Assembly: GCA_001692895.1 (NCBI GenBank)
Contig: KV748274.1
Location: forward strand, 186,001-250,000
Direction of reading: 5' to 3'
From: Cenococcum geophilum 1.58
Taxonomy: Eukaryota > Ascomycota > Dothideomycetes > Gloniales > Gloniaceae
DNA length: 64,000 nt
In this document: positions 23,481-34,284 of the stretch, in pieces
Position numbering within the stretch: the first letter of the stretch is position 1
Layout of the letters: each line of letters begins with the position of its first letter
The notes under the pieces: model-generated
What the model was told of the DNA's origin: nothing
What the model saw: only the letters and a program-made list of their open reading frames with translations
Databases searched by the model: none
Translations under genes and position numbers: made by a program

Positions 23481-23513
23481 GCTAGGTGTCGGTGGTAAAA
23501 AGGCGCAACGTAA

Positions 23514-23705
23514 TGTTACGGGACGGGGCAGTGGCTACAAGACGTATGTATTTAAGGAGTCTACAAGACGTTGCGCGATCGATCGTAAGGGTCGAGGGCG
23601 TAAGGAGGTGATATACCTACGCGTAGCTGACATAAGCTGTACGCGAGGTGTATGCGAGAGCACGGGGCTCTCCTATGGAGGCCCCTGCGGTGGGGTTCCG
23701 TGACA
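23514..23705 (-). repeat. Gypsy-1 5' LTR
   Basis: 192 bp, tgttacgggacgg...ggttccgtgaca. Contains gcgcgatcgatcg and a GC-rich block (cacggggctctcc). Confidence 0.96.
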
Positions 23706-23710
23706 TTTCT

Positions 23711-26700
23711 TAAGCTTATTAAAGGCCTGCCTATATACGGTATTAAAGTAAAAGGGCCAGTCCTTATAGGTAAGTAGGCTTAGTAGCTAGGTAATCCTAC
23801 TATAGTTCTTAATAAAGCGTTAGTAGAAGTTACAGAACCCTAAGAATAACTATACCCTCTTTACAGTCCTTAGGGGTACCTATTAGTTAATTATAGCTAT
23901 CTTTTCTAGGTCTACCTTAATCCTATTTATACTAATAATAAACCCTAAGTACTTTATATACTTAACACTAAATTCTAACTTCTTAATATTAGCTTAGAGG
24001 CTAGCTTCCTAAAGCTATTATAGGACTTTATAGACATGCTCTTTATATTCCAGTTTATTTTTAAAGTAGATTATAATATTATCTAGGTATGCTATATAGA
24101 AGTTATTATGGTAGTTAAATAGTACATCATTTATATATTGTTAGTATATAGCCAGTCCGTTAGTCAGTCTAAAAGGCAGTACTTTATATTTATATATTTT
24201 GTAATAAGTCTAAAACGTAATAAGGTTTTCTAATTTAGGGTTTATTCTAATTTAGTAAAAAGCCTAGCGGATATTAAGCTTCGTAAAGATCTTAGCTCTA
24301 CTTATTTAGGCTAAAGTCTCATTAAGTAAAGGCAGTGGGTAGCGGTCTTTAAGGGTTAAATTATTAAGCTTATAGTAGTTAATACAGAAATAAAGTCCTC
24401 TATTTAGCTTTTTAGTAAAGAAAATAGGTAAGTTAAAGGGGCTTAACTAGGCTCAATAAAGCCCTTATCTAGGTTATTAATAAGATACTACTTTATAGCC
24501 TATAATTCGGCAGTAGATTGCTATTAGAGGGGGCTATAGCTAAGGGTAACCACCTTATCTAGCTCAATTTTAATCTTATAGTCGTACGGTTAGTAAGGCA
24601 GGAGTATATTAGACACTACTTTAAAGAAAATATCTTTAAATTTCTAGTATTAACGGGGTAGTTTCTGTTCTACTAGCTCCTTATCTATAAGCTTACCTTT
24701 CTCTTAGGCTAGGGCTTCTTTCTCTTTAATTATTTAATTAATTTCGTATAAGCTAGTTATAAAGGTAATAGTATTAGGCTAAACTAGGTTTTAGTAAAAT
24801 CCTATAGCGCTAATATAGCAGATATTAACTAGCGGGAGGTTTATAGGTTTCTTTATAAAGGTTTATTAGGCCGTATTTTATGGTATAGGGTTTATAGTCT
24901 TCCTTAGCTTACGTTCCATTTTCCATAAGTTATCCTTTTAGTCTATTAGTTTAGTATATCATCCAATATCCCTAGCCTTTCTTTATAGCTGCGTAGAGCC
25001 TAAGTTCTCCACTAGGGACTTAGCTAGGCTACTACTAACTTCCTAAGTCTTTAGTGCGGGTAGTATAATATAGGCAGTCTAGGGGCGGTGTAGTATATAA
25101 ATCCGTTGCGGATTAAGCTATATATCCTTCTTAAAAGCCTAGTCCTTACGCGTCGCATTAGCCTAGTAAATGGTGTTTATCTACAGCCGTATAAGGTTTT
25201 CTATTATAATACTAATCTCTTTTATAAAGGAAGGCGTTAGGGGTATAGTTTTAGGCTAAATAAGCTGCCTATTCTATATATTAAGCTATAAGCCTAAATA
25301 GGCTAGCTATTTTCTCCCTAAGATTATATTATGGCTTCTAAGGTCCATAATAAGGAAGGGGACGTTATACTGCCTTTATCCGTTAACGCGGAGGTAAATC
25401 CGCAAGATAGTTATAATAGGTGGTCCTATCTGTCCGTTATAACCGCAAATAGGGACTAGTTTAGGCAGTTCTTTAAGGGGTATATTTAAAAAGTTAGCTA
25501 GTTTTACAGCACACTTTATATTAATTAAGGTAAAGGCATTTACTTCTAAGTTAGCTAAAGTAAAGGTTAAAACTTAATATCTATTACAAAATAAAGTATA
25601 AGGGATAGTGTAGCTTTTTTTACTAACTAGCTAACCTAGATCGATATATAATATATTAATCCCTTTTAACCCTAAAGAGGAGTCTTCCTCTAGCTTCCCT
25701 CTTTTTCTAGCTCTATACTATCCTCCTAAATTAATAGGACCTTATTTATTTTTACCTTTATTAGGTAGTTCCTTATAGGGTAACCTATTTAACCGCATAA
25801 AAAGTAAGCTCCTTAATCGCTAAGGGCCTATATATAGGGGTTGCTATATATAGGCCGGGTATACACTAGGCCTATAGTAGGGGTAGCTACGCGGCTAGCT
25901 GCTAGGTTAACTATAGGAGTTGCCAATTATACCAGGGCACTATAGGCTATACTCGCAGTACTTATAACCTAGTTTATAAGGTTTCTAGTTTTTAGCCAGT
26001 TAGCGCGTGCCTTAATTTAACGGAGGCCTTAGTTAATAGCTAGGCAATAGTTTATAAGTTCCTTTAACGTCTATACCGTAGTATAAGCTAGTAATATAGC
26101 CCGCTATAGGTCTAGGGTAAGCTTATTAAATAGGTCTAATAATAGGTCTTCCTAGGAGATCTAGGCCTATCCGGCTAGGTATAAAAAGCGGGTTTAGAAA
26201 GCTAAAAAGGTCTCTATTATCTCTATATTTAGGCTTTTATAACTAAGGCAGGCGTTTTATACTTTAAAAGGGTCTTTATAAATAGAAGATAAGTATTTAA
26301 TTATTTCTTCTTTAGAGATAAAGGGGTCTGCTAAGTCTTTAGTGTATTATAGGCGTAAATGCGTCTAGGTGTCTCCGCCAGTACGGCTAAAAATATAAGC
26401 TATTTTGGCTCGGGCATTAGGGAAGTAGTCTATATTAACTTTAAGCTTATCCTATAATTAAAGCTTCTAATTATTAAATATAGGGTTAGTTCCGTCTATA
26501 AGTAGCGGGGGATCCGTAACCTTTACTAACCACTTTAGTACTATATAGGCCTTAGTAAATCTACTAAGGCGCTAAAATAGGGCCTAAAGGACTATAGTAA
26601 GTCTTTAGTTATTTAATAATAACTTATTATTAGATATAGGGGTACATTTAGCTTTAAGCAGCCCTTACAGTTATTTAATTTTAGTATTAGTAGCCGTAAG

Positions 26701-26950
26701 CTCCGCCTAGGGGGTTAAAACGTTAATTATTTCTTTATCTAAAGTATTTAAGGGTCCTACAGCCGCTTTACCTACTACTATAGTTCGTAGCATAGTAGTA
26801 GGGGTATTAGGTAATTCCGGGTAATTTCTTTAGGGGTTCTAGTCTGTGCGTATCTTATAGGTCCTTTCCTTAAGGTTCTATTCTTTTCTTTTAGGTCCTG
26901 TCCTTATAGTCCTAGTAATATCCTTAGGGTCCTATTCTATATTCTTATAG
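23711..26950 (-). pseudogene. Gypsy-2 gag-protease-RT part
   Basis: Minus-strand continuation of the Gypsy-2 polyprotein on the other side of Gypsy-1. 24030-24130 reads DVLFNYHNNFYIAYLDNIII followed by YFKNKLEYKEHV, the RT catalytic box with YLDD mutated to YLDN (24078-24089). RT fingers and palm extend to about 24600. The protease should be near 25300-25500 and gag up to about 26950, but these are read mainly from position. A Cys-rich segment near 25920-25990 may be the zinc knuckle. Many TAG/TAA codons. Confidence 0.75.
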
Positions 26951-27001
26951 ATATATTTAAGTTCCTTCTTAGGAAGAAAGAGTAGAGTAAGCTTTAGATA
27001 A

Positions 27002-27238
27002 TATTAGCGACTTAGTTAATTAAGATATAAGTACAGCAAAAGGGTCGCGCAAGCCTATATAATTGGATTGTCTATAAACAAGAATCTAAAGCTAGGGAAA
27101 GGAAAGGAGAAGAAGAGTAGCGCCGTTTGGTGTTTTATAAGATCTTCACGTTATATAATCGCAATATGCGGCAATCTGTGGCAATCTGTGGCAACTTACC
27201 GGTGCGAAGTTCTGCCAAGTTCTACTAGTGCCGTAACA
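27002..27238 (-). repeat. Gypsy-2 5' LTR
   Basis: 237 bp, less mutated than its partner (for example gcaatctgtggcaatctgtg). Ends ccgtaaca, followed by the TACAC target duplication. The 69-codon open frame at 27068-27277 is a chance frame in the LTR. Confidence 0.93.
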
Positions 27239-28430
27239 TACACTAAGATTAATAGGTTTAGCGTAGTCTGCTACTAGAACGCGTTTTATTAGCTATATTT
27301 ACTTACTCCTATCCCTATAGAGTTTTTTTATTATCTTTTAACCTCTATTACCTTAACTACCTCTAATACTATACCTCTTAACCCCTTTTAACGAGCTAAA
27401 TAAAGGCCTAGAACCTCGCCCTCACCCTTACCGTCTTTATTATTGTTAAATTTAACACTATTAACGCGTAATTCCCCAATTCTAATTATTAACGCGCCTA
27501 AATAATAGGGTAGTAAGGTGCCTAAAATACCTACTCTACCTTAACTAACTCTATTAAATATATAACTGGGCAACGCTATAGCTTCTTATATCTTTATAAT
27601 TGGGTAGGACAAGCTTTACTATAATTTAAACCTATTAAAAAAACCTCGCTGTTGAGCCAGGCACAAGCGGCACGTTAATACTAGTTTTACACCCTTACTA
27701 ATCTATAGGTATAGTGCAGATATTAAGGATAAAAAGGGTAGGCGTTAGTGGGTTTATAAGCTCTGCTATATCTCTAAATAATACTAGGAGGGCGTGTATT
27801 TATTAAAAAGTACTACTAGAGTAGTAAGGCATATAAGAAAATAGTATAATATTATTATTACACAAGACAGCAAAAACGTTAAATTATTAACGTCTTTACC
27901 AGGCAGCCCTTTTAAAGTTGCCGTTACCATAACTCTAAAGCAGCGAACTCTTAAATACTATTTAACAGCAAGAAATATAATTAAAACTATATAAATTGGA
28001 TTATTACTAATAATATAACCTTTTGGTAGGTATATAGCTTATAGCTTAGAAAGCTACTTACTACACCTTATTTAGCTGCTACTTTAGCTAGCACTATTAG
28101 CGAATAGGTGCTTAAAGCTCTACCTAAGTAACGGCTTGCAATTAAAGGCCTTTTAAGGGAGAGTATTAGCAAGGTTAATATTAGCAGCGACCTTTAAATA
28201 GGAGGAAATAAGCGTAATTACATTAGCGTTGTTGCTTACTAGATTAGTAAGTTTAACTTCTATATTAATAAGTTATCGCTTACCTAAATTAGCTGCTAAA
28301 GGTAACCTTTCTACCGCCCTTATTAGCCTCCCTTAATTAATCAGCTCCTATACTAGCTTTAATATTACGCGATTAATTATAGATGTAATTATAAAATATT
28401 ATATAGAGGAAAATATTAGCGCCTTTATAA

Positions 28431-29423
28431 GTAGTAGTTCTTTAATTAACGTCTGATACGGATCCTATCTAGGCCCACGCAGACTACTCCGTTATAGGGG
28501 GAAAACTTGTAATTTACAGGAAGAAAACCCTGCAGTTAGGGGAGGAAAAACCCTATAAGCCACCTCAGTAGGATAAAAAACCCCAGTTTGCTATATCCGT
28601 CCGTAGCGGCGGCCCTGCGGGCCTACGGCTACGTCCTGTCCTCCTTAGATGTTTAAACTCCTTGGGAACCACTGCTTCCTTTACTAGGACATACAGTCCT
28701 TGCTGGTTAATTAATTGCTATACTATTGTTTCCCATATCTTAGCTATCCCCTATATGCTATCTCTTGTTTAACCATTACCATATACGCCATGCCTCCCCC
28801 CCCCTAAGGCCTATTAAAGGCGTAAGGGGGATTTATCTATAAACTACCACCACACTATACCATAAGGCGAGCGGGATGTGTATACCTAGGTATCTTTTAT
28901 GCCTAGGCCCCAGTCACTAGGCCCTTGCTAAGGGTCACCACTCTTTAAAAGGAGACAGGAAAACCGTACGGTGTCGTCTAGGCTGCCAGGTTTTTTTTTT
29001 TTGGTATTCGATAGTTGATGGCGAGTGACTGCATGCTCTGCGGGCGATCGCCCTAGGGGTTAGGAGGGGCCGTATATTTGCTCGTTGCTCGTCCATTCGT
29101 AATAGCTCGTTCGTTAATAGGAGGTCGTTGATGCTTTCTACTGGGGGTCAGGGGATGCTATTAAGTGCTATGCATCCATGTTGGATCGTATAGGTGCCTT
29201 AATAGGAGAATAGTGTTGCTGTTATCGTAAGGGGCACTTAGTGGTGGTTTTCGAGATCTCACCATCCCATGTAAAAACTTTTCACCACCGCCTACAATAC
29301 TTATAACCACTACCACTAGGTCGTATCGCACGCTGTGCGACGTCTCTGCGTTGGCTCTAAGTCTAAAAGACTTAGGTTCGTAGCCGTCACCACGTATAGG
29401 TGCAGAGTCCGTTTTCGATGGCC
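28431..29423 (-). mobile_element. 5'-truncated LINE, 993 bp
   Basis: Flanked by the exact 14-bp duplication TAGCGCCTTTATAA (28417-28430 and 29424-29437). Its low-coordinate end shares a conserved block (28451-28490, gatcc..tagg(c)ccacgc(a/g)gactactcc) and a later ccttgggaaccactgct with the low-coordinate end of the full LINE at 43696, so this is the 3' end of the same LINE family on the minus strand. Most of it is GC-richer and less mutated than the surroundings. A T13 run near 28991 (poly-A on the minus strand) could mark the end of a second short fragment. No coding frame identified; the 60-codon frame at 29335-29517 is mostly hAT-2 and flank. Confidence 0.75.
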
Positions 29424-30447
29424 TAGCGCCTTTATAATAGATAACGCTAAAGACAATAATAAGCTTATAGAAATAATTATAACGATATTTCTAACTATAG
29501 ATTTAAAATGGGCTTAACTTTAGTACGCTAGATATATTATTAACCTTATTATTAATGCTGCGCTCTTTAGCAAAGGTAGAAGTAAGCTTTAAAAGTAAAT
29601 TGCTAGTATAGGTGCTAATAATATCTTCTAAATCTAGAGTAAAATAGGGCTAATTAGTAGAGTAAAGACAATTATAGTGTATATTAGACGAACTAATTAG
29701 CGGTAAATAACCTTTTAGAACTGCTAAACTAACTATAAGGAAGGTAATAAGGAAGTCTTCTATTTGGAACTCTTAAAAGATAGTAAAGTACGCTAGAACG
29801 CTATATATATAATAATTAAGAGAGGTACATTTTAATGCAATTATTTCCTTTTAGGTGGGGTTCTATAGAGTTTAGTTATTGCTAAATATTCTACTTAACC
29901 TCTACTATTCTTTACTACCTTATTATATCGTTAAACTGCCTTTAGCGCGTATAGATATAGCCTATAGCTTACCCCTCCGCCAGTATATTTAATGGAATTT
30001 AATGGCGATAACGCTCTACCTCTTACCGTTAAATTATTTAAAAATAGACTTTTGCTAACTTCTTATATCTAATAATACTTAAACTTTAGAATCCTATTAA
30101 ACTTTACTAACCCGCTAGGTTAAGCCTGCTAATAAAAATGCGTATAATCTCTTACAGGACTTCCTTATAAATAAAGACTTTAAAATACTAAAGAAGTTTA
30201 AGCGGCTTCTTAAGCCTTTTAAGACTCTTATTAATAAACTATAAGGTAACGCAAATGCTAAAGGCTTTAAGGGCTCTTATGGTATAGTTTAGGAGGTTCT
30301 TTAAAGCATAAACTATATATTTAAGGTCCTGTAATAAGCTAATACGTCAGGAAAAAATTTACCAGCATTTTTACAGCATTTGGCAGCATTTGGCGGCCAA
30401 ATACGCATTCCGCGCACTATAACGTATAGCGTATAGTATTAACTAAG

Positions 30448-30567
30448 GTGCGGCATACTACTACATTTAATAATACAGTGCGGCATACTGCTGTATTTAA
30501 CAATATAGTGCGGCATACTGCTATATTTAATAATGCAGTGCGGTATACTGCTATATTTAACAATACA
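30448..30567 (+). repeat. 30-bp tandem repeat, four copies
   Basis: Units start at 30448, 30478, 30508 and 30538 (gtgcggcatactgctatatt type); a fifth, broken copy starts at 30568. The 75-codon open frame here is the repeat translated (RHTAIFNN..). Confidence 0.95.
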
Positions 30568-30769
30568 GTGCAGCTAATTACGCATTTTGCACTTAATGCG
30601 CAATTAATATATAATGCCCTCCTCGCACATTCTATATATAATACCCTTCTTACGCATTTTATATATCTTACTTAATTTAAGCAATAAATAAGTATTACTC
30701 TTCTTACGCAGTTAGTGCAAAATAAATTATATTATTTTAGATAATTTAATATAATATAGCGACGGTTCT

Positions 30770-31025
30770 CTTCTACCTACCTATCTACTAACTAACCTAC
30801 CTACCTACCTACTAACCGACCTACCTGCCTATCTACTAACCTACCTACCTGCCTGCCTGCCTGCCTACCTGCCTGCCTACCTATCTACCTACCTGCCTGC
30901 CTACTTACCTACCTATCTGTCTACCTACCTACCTATCTGTCTACCTATCTGTCTATCTATCTGTCTATACCTACCCGTTTATGCCTACCTATCTGTGCCT
31001 ACCTGTCTGTGCCTACCTATCTATG
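30770..31025 (+). repeat. CTAC/CTGC tetranucleotide tract
   Basis: Long microsatellite of ctac, ctgc, ctat and ctgt units; pure pyrimidine-rich asymmetry on the plus strand, degenerating toward 31020. Confidence 0.95.
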
Positions 31026-31032
31026 TCACCTT

Positions 31033-31054
31033 GATTCGATCGATCGATCGAATC
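31033..31054. repeat. 22-bp perfect palindrome
   Basis: GATTCGATCGA/TCGATCGAATC, centred on CGATCG repeats, at the junction of the tetranucleotide tract and the 20-bp repeat. Confidence 0.9.
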
Positions 31055-31090
31055 GTTTATCGTNTTCGCTGGCTGGTCGTTTAAACGGTT

Positions 31091-31250
31091 GTCGTGTGGC
31101 TCTGGCGACGGTCGTGTGGCGATGACGACGGTCGTCTAGCTCTGGCGACGGTCATCTGGCTCCGGCGACGGTCGTCTAGCTCTGACGACGGTCGTCTGGC
31201 TCTGACGACAATTGTCCAGCTCTGGCGACGGTCATCTGGCTCCGGCGACG
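31091..31250 (+). repeat. 20-bp GC-rich tandem repeat, eight copies
   Basis: Units in exact 20-bp register, gtcgtctggctctggcgacg type, with variation mainly at C/T and G/A sites. Too GC-rich for the RIP background. The open frame 31094-31285 is the translated repeat. Confidence 0.95.
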
Positions 31251-31394
31251 GTCGTCTGCTGGCTGTCGTTCTGGTGTCTTCCTAGGTAGGGAGGATGTAA
31301 GGAAGGGTAAAAAATGAGGTGGCTACCTAGGTGTATATAGGGGGTATACTTGGCAGAGGCACGTGTAGAGGCTATCGGGAATATAGCGGGGACC

Positions 31395-31655
31395 CGATGC
31401 GGAGCTTCGTGTAGAGCCTCCGTACGCAGAGCTTCGCGCAGAGCCTTGTGCAGAGCTTCTGTACGCAGAGCTTTATGTAGAGCCTTGTGTAGAGCCTCGT
31501 GCAGAGCTTTGTATAAGAGCTTTGTGTAGAGCTTCGTGCAGAGCTTCGCGCAGAGCTTCGTGCAGAGCTTCGTGCAGAGCTTCGTGTAGAGCTTCGCGCA
31601 GAGCTTCATGCGGAACTTCGTGCAGAACTTCAAACTTTATGTAGAACTTTATGCG
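31395..31655 (-). repeat. 12-bp minisatellite GCAGAGCTTCGT, third locus
   Basis: Same family and orientation as 8786-9042, with cctccgtacgcag variants. The 133-codon minus-strand open frame over it (Lys/Leu/Ala repeats) is the repeat and not a gene. Confidence 0.93.
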
Positions 31656-31666
31656 GAGCCTCTATA

Positions 31667-31887
31667 TTAGGAAAAAATTTACTAGCATCTAATTTTACTT
31701 TTCTGCCATTTTAGCATTTTCTAGCATTTAGTAGCTAAATGCTAATACTTAATTATAAATGCGGCATTTGGCGGCTAAATGCTAGTACTTAGTAATAAAT
31801 GCCGCATTTAGCTGCTAAATGCTAGAAAATGCTAGAAAATGCTAAAATGGCAGAAAGTAAAATCAGATGCTAGTAAATTTTTCCTAA
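31667..31887. mobile_element. 221-bp palindromic MITE
   Basis: Near-perfect inverted repeat with arms of roughly 100 bp: ttaggaaaaa(a)tttactagc at the left, gctagtaaatttttcctaa at the right. Each arm contains tctgccattttagcattttc and tagc(a/g)gctaaatgc words, with a short centre. No coding capacity. It is probably a foldback/MITE of a DNA transposon family whose ends also occur at 30348. Confidence 0.8.
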
Positions 31888-32600
31888 CGTAATAAGATTA
31901 AGGCGTCTCTGGTGGGGTACTTAGAGTACTGTAAAGTAGGAGTTTATTACGCATATATAAAGCTTATTAAATATTTTAGCCTTACTAACCAAACACCTAC
32001 CTACTAAGTAGTAATTATCCTCTACCTAGCTTATAAGTTTAACTACTTTAAATAGAAGTAGGCTAGTAAGGCTATATAGTAATTATAATGCAAAAAAGAC
32101 ATTACTATGTTATATAAGTAGTATAAGAAGAGGTATACGCAGTTAGAGGATAAGGAGGATAATAAGCCGGTTACTTTTAAGCGGCTTATATATAAGAAGC
32201 GTTATAATTTAGATTCGTCTTCATTAGGCGAAGAAGGCTTTAACTTTTATAGTATACTTACTAGTAAATATAGAGCTCGTAAGCGTTAAAGACTTAAATC
32301 CAAACTTAAGCGCTTTATTAAAGATATCCCTACTAAAGCTAAATAATATATTATTAACCCGCTAGCTTATTAGTAAGGCATTAAGCACGTCTATTTAATC
32401 CTTTATTATATAGCAATAGACCTCTTTTCTATACTAGCGTTAAGCTTTAAGTGCGAGCGTAAGTTTAGCTCTGCTAATAACGTAATTACTAATAACTAAA
32501 ACCGCCTAGCTAATAAGATAATTAAGGCGCTAGAGCTTTAGAAGAGCTAGTTAAATAAAGGGTATATGGAAAAGAATAAGGATAAATAAGGAGTATAGGG

Positions 32601-32820
32601 AGGACTTATTTTTAGAGTGTATATTTACTATATAGGGCGAAGCTCTGCTAAAAAAATAACTATTACTTAGATTCTCTATTACGGACTACCTAATTAGGTA
32701 ATTCTTGGCAATTAATCGCAATTATTTTAATTAATTAGCTAATTCTTATCGGTCGATTAATTACAACTAGATTTTAGCCAATTAATCGTAACCGGGGGTC
32801 CCTGCCTGCGATTAATTGCC
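32601..32820. other. hAT-2 3' subterminal region
   Basis: Contains five or more aattaatcg(c/t)-type words in both orientations (32709-32816), typical of subterminal transposase binding regions, but no clear inverted terminus. It ends at the solo LTR. Confidence 0.4.
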
Positions 32821-33007
32821 TGTCACAGTACGTGCCGACTGTCAAGGTACGAGGTACGAGGTGACTGTATATCATTGACAAACGATGTCGTGTGAGGAGC
32901 TATGTAGGAGGTGAGGCGGTATATATACACGTCGCTTAGGGGTTAGGTCTGTGCTCGTGTTATGACAACACTAAGTCATAACAACGTATCAGGTCAGTGC
33001 CGTGACA
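32821..33007. repeat. Solo LTR, 187 bp
   Basis: Starts TGTCAC, ends GTGACA, and is flanked by the 5-bp duplication TTGCC at 32816-32820 and 33008-33012. It has no internal region, so it is the product of LTR-LTR recombination. Its ends resemble those of Gypsy-1 (tgtcac...ccgtgaca), but the middle differs and the strand cannot be decided. It shows little RIP. Confidence 0.9.
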
Positions 33008-33012
33008 TTGCC

Positions 33013-33799
33013 TATTAAACACACTGTGCTTATATATAAAACCCTAAGGCGTATTACTAGTGTTACTGTTTTATATCTACCTATTGCCGATTAAAGTATA
33101 GCTAATTTATATTCTTTTTAACTTTTATAAACTCCTATAAACTCTTAGGCTAATTAGATGCCTAAATAAAATCGTAATTAGAGAAAGAAATGGTATAAGG
33201 ATTGGAGGAAAACTAGAGTAAGTGGGGTAAAGGTTTATCTATGCCTAATACTACAACCAGGTTATATTATAGCAATTAGTTTAATAGACCCAAAAGGATT
33301 ACTATCTATTATTAAGAAAGCTCGGCGTAAGGAAAATATTCTATTATAGATGGCCATTCTAGAAGCATATCTTAAATAAATACTCTAGTATATAAACCTA
33401 GGAGGCCGCCCTTAAACCTCTTATTTTAAATAAATACGCACTTTAAGACGTCTAATATTTGGTTTTAGTAATATACTTCTTATTATATATATAGGTTTTA
33501 AAAAAAGTCTTTTTTTAAATACTTTTTAATTTTAATAAGCAAGATTACTATCTAGTTAGTTTTATTAAATAAGCTTAGTAATAAACAATTAGATAATATC
33601 CGGAAGCTTAATAGTTATAATTCGTGCCTTATTACTACTAAGAGTAGAAGCCTAAATAGGGCCCTAATTAAAAGGGTAAAGAATAGTGTATATATATATA
33701 CGTACTCCTTAGTCCTAAGTAGTCCTTATTAAAGTCTTTTTAGAATATATTAAAGAGCCCAGAAATATAAACTAGGATTAGACTTATAATTAATAAGTA
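33013..33799. other. AT-rich region, no recognised gene
   Basis: 33125-33150 repeats the ataaactcct words seen at 14569-14614. A loosely protein-like plus-strand frame runs from about 33180 to 33420 (ISLIDPKGLLSIIKKARRKE) with no family I can name. Confidence 0.3.
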
Positions 33800-34284
33800 T
33801 TATCTAGTAAAATAATAGAAATCGTTTTAACTAACATTTATACTATTAGGCGAGCTATAGATAATACTTTATTAGGATATAGTTTAGTTTAGTTATTCTA
33901 CTATACTTAATAAGGAGGCAGAATAACTAGTTCTTAACAACGCCGATTTTTACTTTATAGGCAACTATATATACTAAACTAAGGTTATTAGGACTTTTAT
34001 AGATCGCCTTAAAGTCTTAATCTATATCCTGCCGCTTAGTAAAGGTAAGGTAGATTTATAGAATATATTATACTTTCTATTAGACGCGTGTATAGATTTA
34101 AATGCTATAGTCCTAGAGTAAATACTAAAGACGATTATCTTTATAGACGGTCGTTAGTCTGTTTAGAAAGTAGTGGTATATATAAGGGATATTATCATAG
34201 TTATCTTAGGTTGCCCTTAGGACAACCCCTAAACGCCCCTTAAATAGTTACCGGTTATATACTAAAGACATATATCTATAGTAT
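33800..34284 (+). pseudogene. Broken frame, possible RecQ-like helicase, part 1
   Basis: A frame with codons starting at multiples of 3 reads NNADFYFIGNYIY, then KVIRTFIDRLKVLIYILPLS, FLLDACIDLNAIVLE, KTIIFIDGR and VVYIRDIIIVILGCP, with TAG/TAA at likely Gln positions. The pattern (a segment like the start of helicase motif IV, IIFIDGR..V) suggests the C-terminal lobe of an SF2 helicase of the RecQ-like type found in fungal subtelomeres. I have no catalytic DExH box in view, so the family is tentative. The frame is cut by the LTR element at 34285 (target duplication AGTAT) and resumes in phase at 39135. Confidence 0.4.

Larger units (their letters stand above)
17362..23705 (-). mobile_element. 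Gypsy-1 LTR retrotransposon, nested in Gypsy-2
   Basis: 192-bp LTRs at 17362-17553 and 23514-23705, both TG..CA, with the target duplication TTTCT at 17357-17361 and 23706-23710. A G8-type polypurine tract (minus strand) abuts the left LTR, so the order on the minus strand is 5' LTR (right), gag, protease, RT, RNase H, integrase, 3' LTR (left). Total 6344 bp. It is less mutated than Gypsy-2 (the YLDD box is intact), in keeping with its younger, inner position. Confidence 0.96.
14885..27238 (-). mobile_element. Gypsy-2 LTR retrotransposon, split by Gypsy-1
   Basis: Two 237-bp LTRs (14885-15121, 27002-27238) are flanked by TACAC at 14880-14884 and 27239-27243. On the minus strand they begin TGTTA and end TA where TG..CA is expected (RIP). 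A purine tract lies beside the left LTR, so the left LTR is the 3' LTR and the element runs on the minus strand. Without Gypsy-1 it is about 6.0 kb, a normal Gypsy size. Gag lies at 25.0-26.9 kb, RT near 24.1 kb and integrase near 16.2-16.6 kb. Confidence 0.92.
30331..31888. other. Repeat-rich insertion inside hAT-2
   Basis: Interrupts the hAT-2 frame. The left edge carries tcaggaaaaaatttaccagcat (about 30348); the right edge carries its inverted partner atgctagtaaatttttccta (ends about 31887), also present inverted at 31667. gtaataag occurs just outside both edges (30331-30338 and 31889-31896) and may be an 8-bp duplication, though the element ends do not match it perfectly. Contents are listed separately: a 30-bp repeat, a tetranucleotide tract, a 20-bp repeat, a 12-bp minisatellite and a palindromic MITE. 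30568-30765 is AT-rich with no feature. Confidence 0.55.
27290..32600 (+). pseudogene. hAT-2 transposase, interrupted twice
   Basis: Plus-strand hAT transposase in three blocks. 27290-28430: N-terminal part including a BED-like zinc-finger region (KGRRQWVYKLCYIS, then a TTRVVRHIRK stretch). 29424-30330: IDNAKDNNKLIEIIITIF and then YARYIINLIINAALFSKGR, the catalytic DNA..N block and the CxGH-like helix. 31890-32560: SLTNQTPTY, then the C-terminal dimerisation domain (DLFSILALSFKCERKFSSAN, NRLANKIIKALELQ). The LINE at 28431-29423 cuts the catalytic region; removing it with one 14-bp target copy joins ENISAFI to IDNAKDNN in frame. The block 30331-31888 is a second interruption. Terminal inverted repeats and the 8-bp duplication of hAT-2 itself were not found. 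Confidence 0.85.

Noticed and set aside
14885-27238. A single 12-kb giant retrotransposon
   Set aside because: The second LTR pair at 17362 and 23514, with its own TTTCT duplication, shows two nested elements.
30770-31025. Telomeric or centromeric repeat
   Set aside because: CTAC/CTGC tetranucleotides do not match known fungal telomere repeats; it is an ordinary microsatellite.
31232-31633. 133-codon minus-strand open frame
   Set aside because: Translated 12-bp minisatellite plus part of the 20-bp repeat; no independent protein signal.
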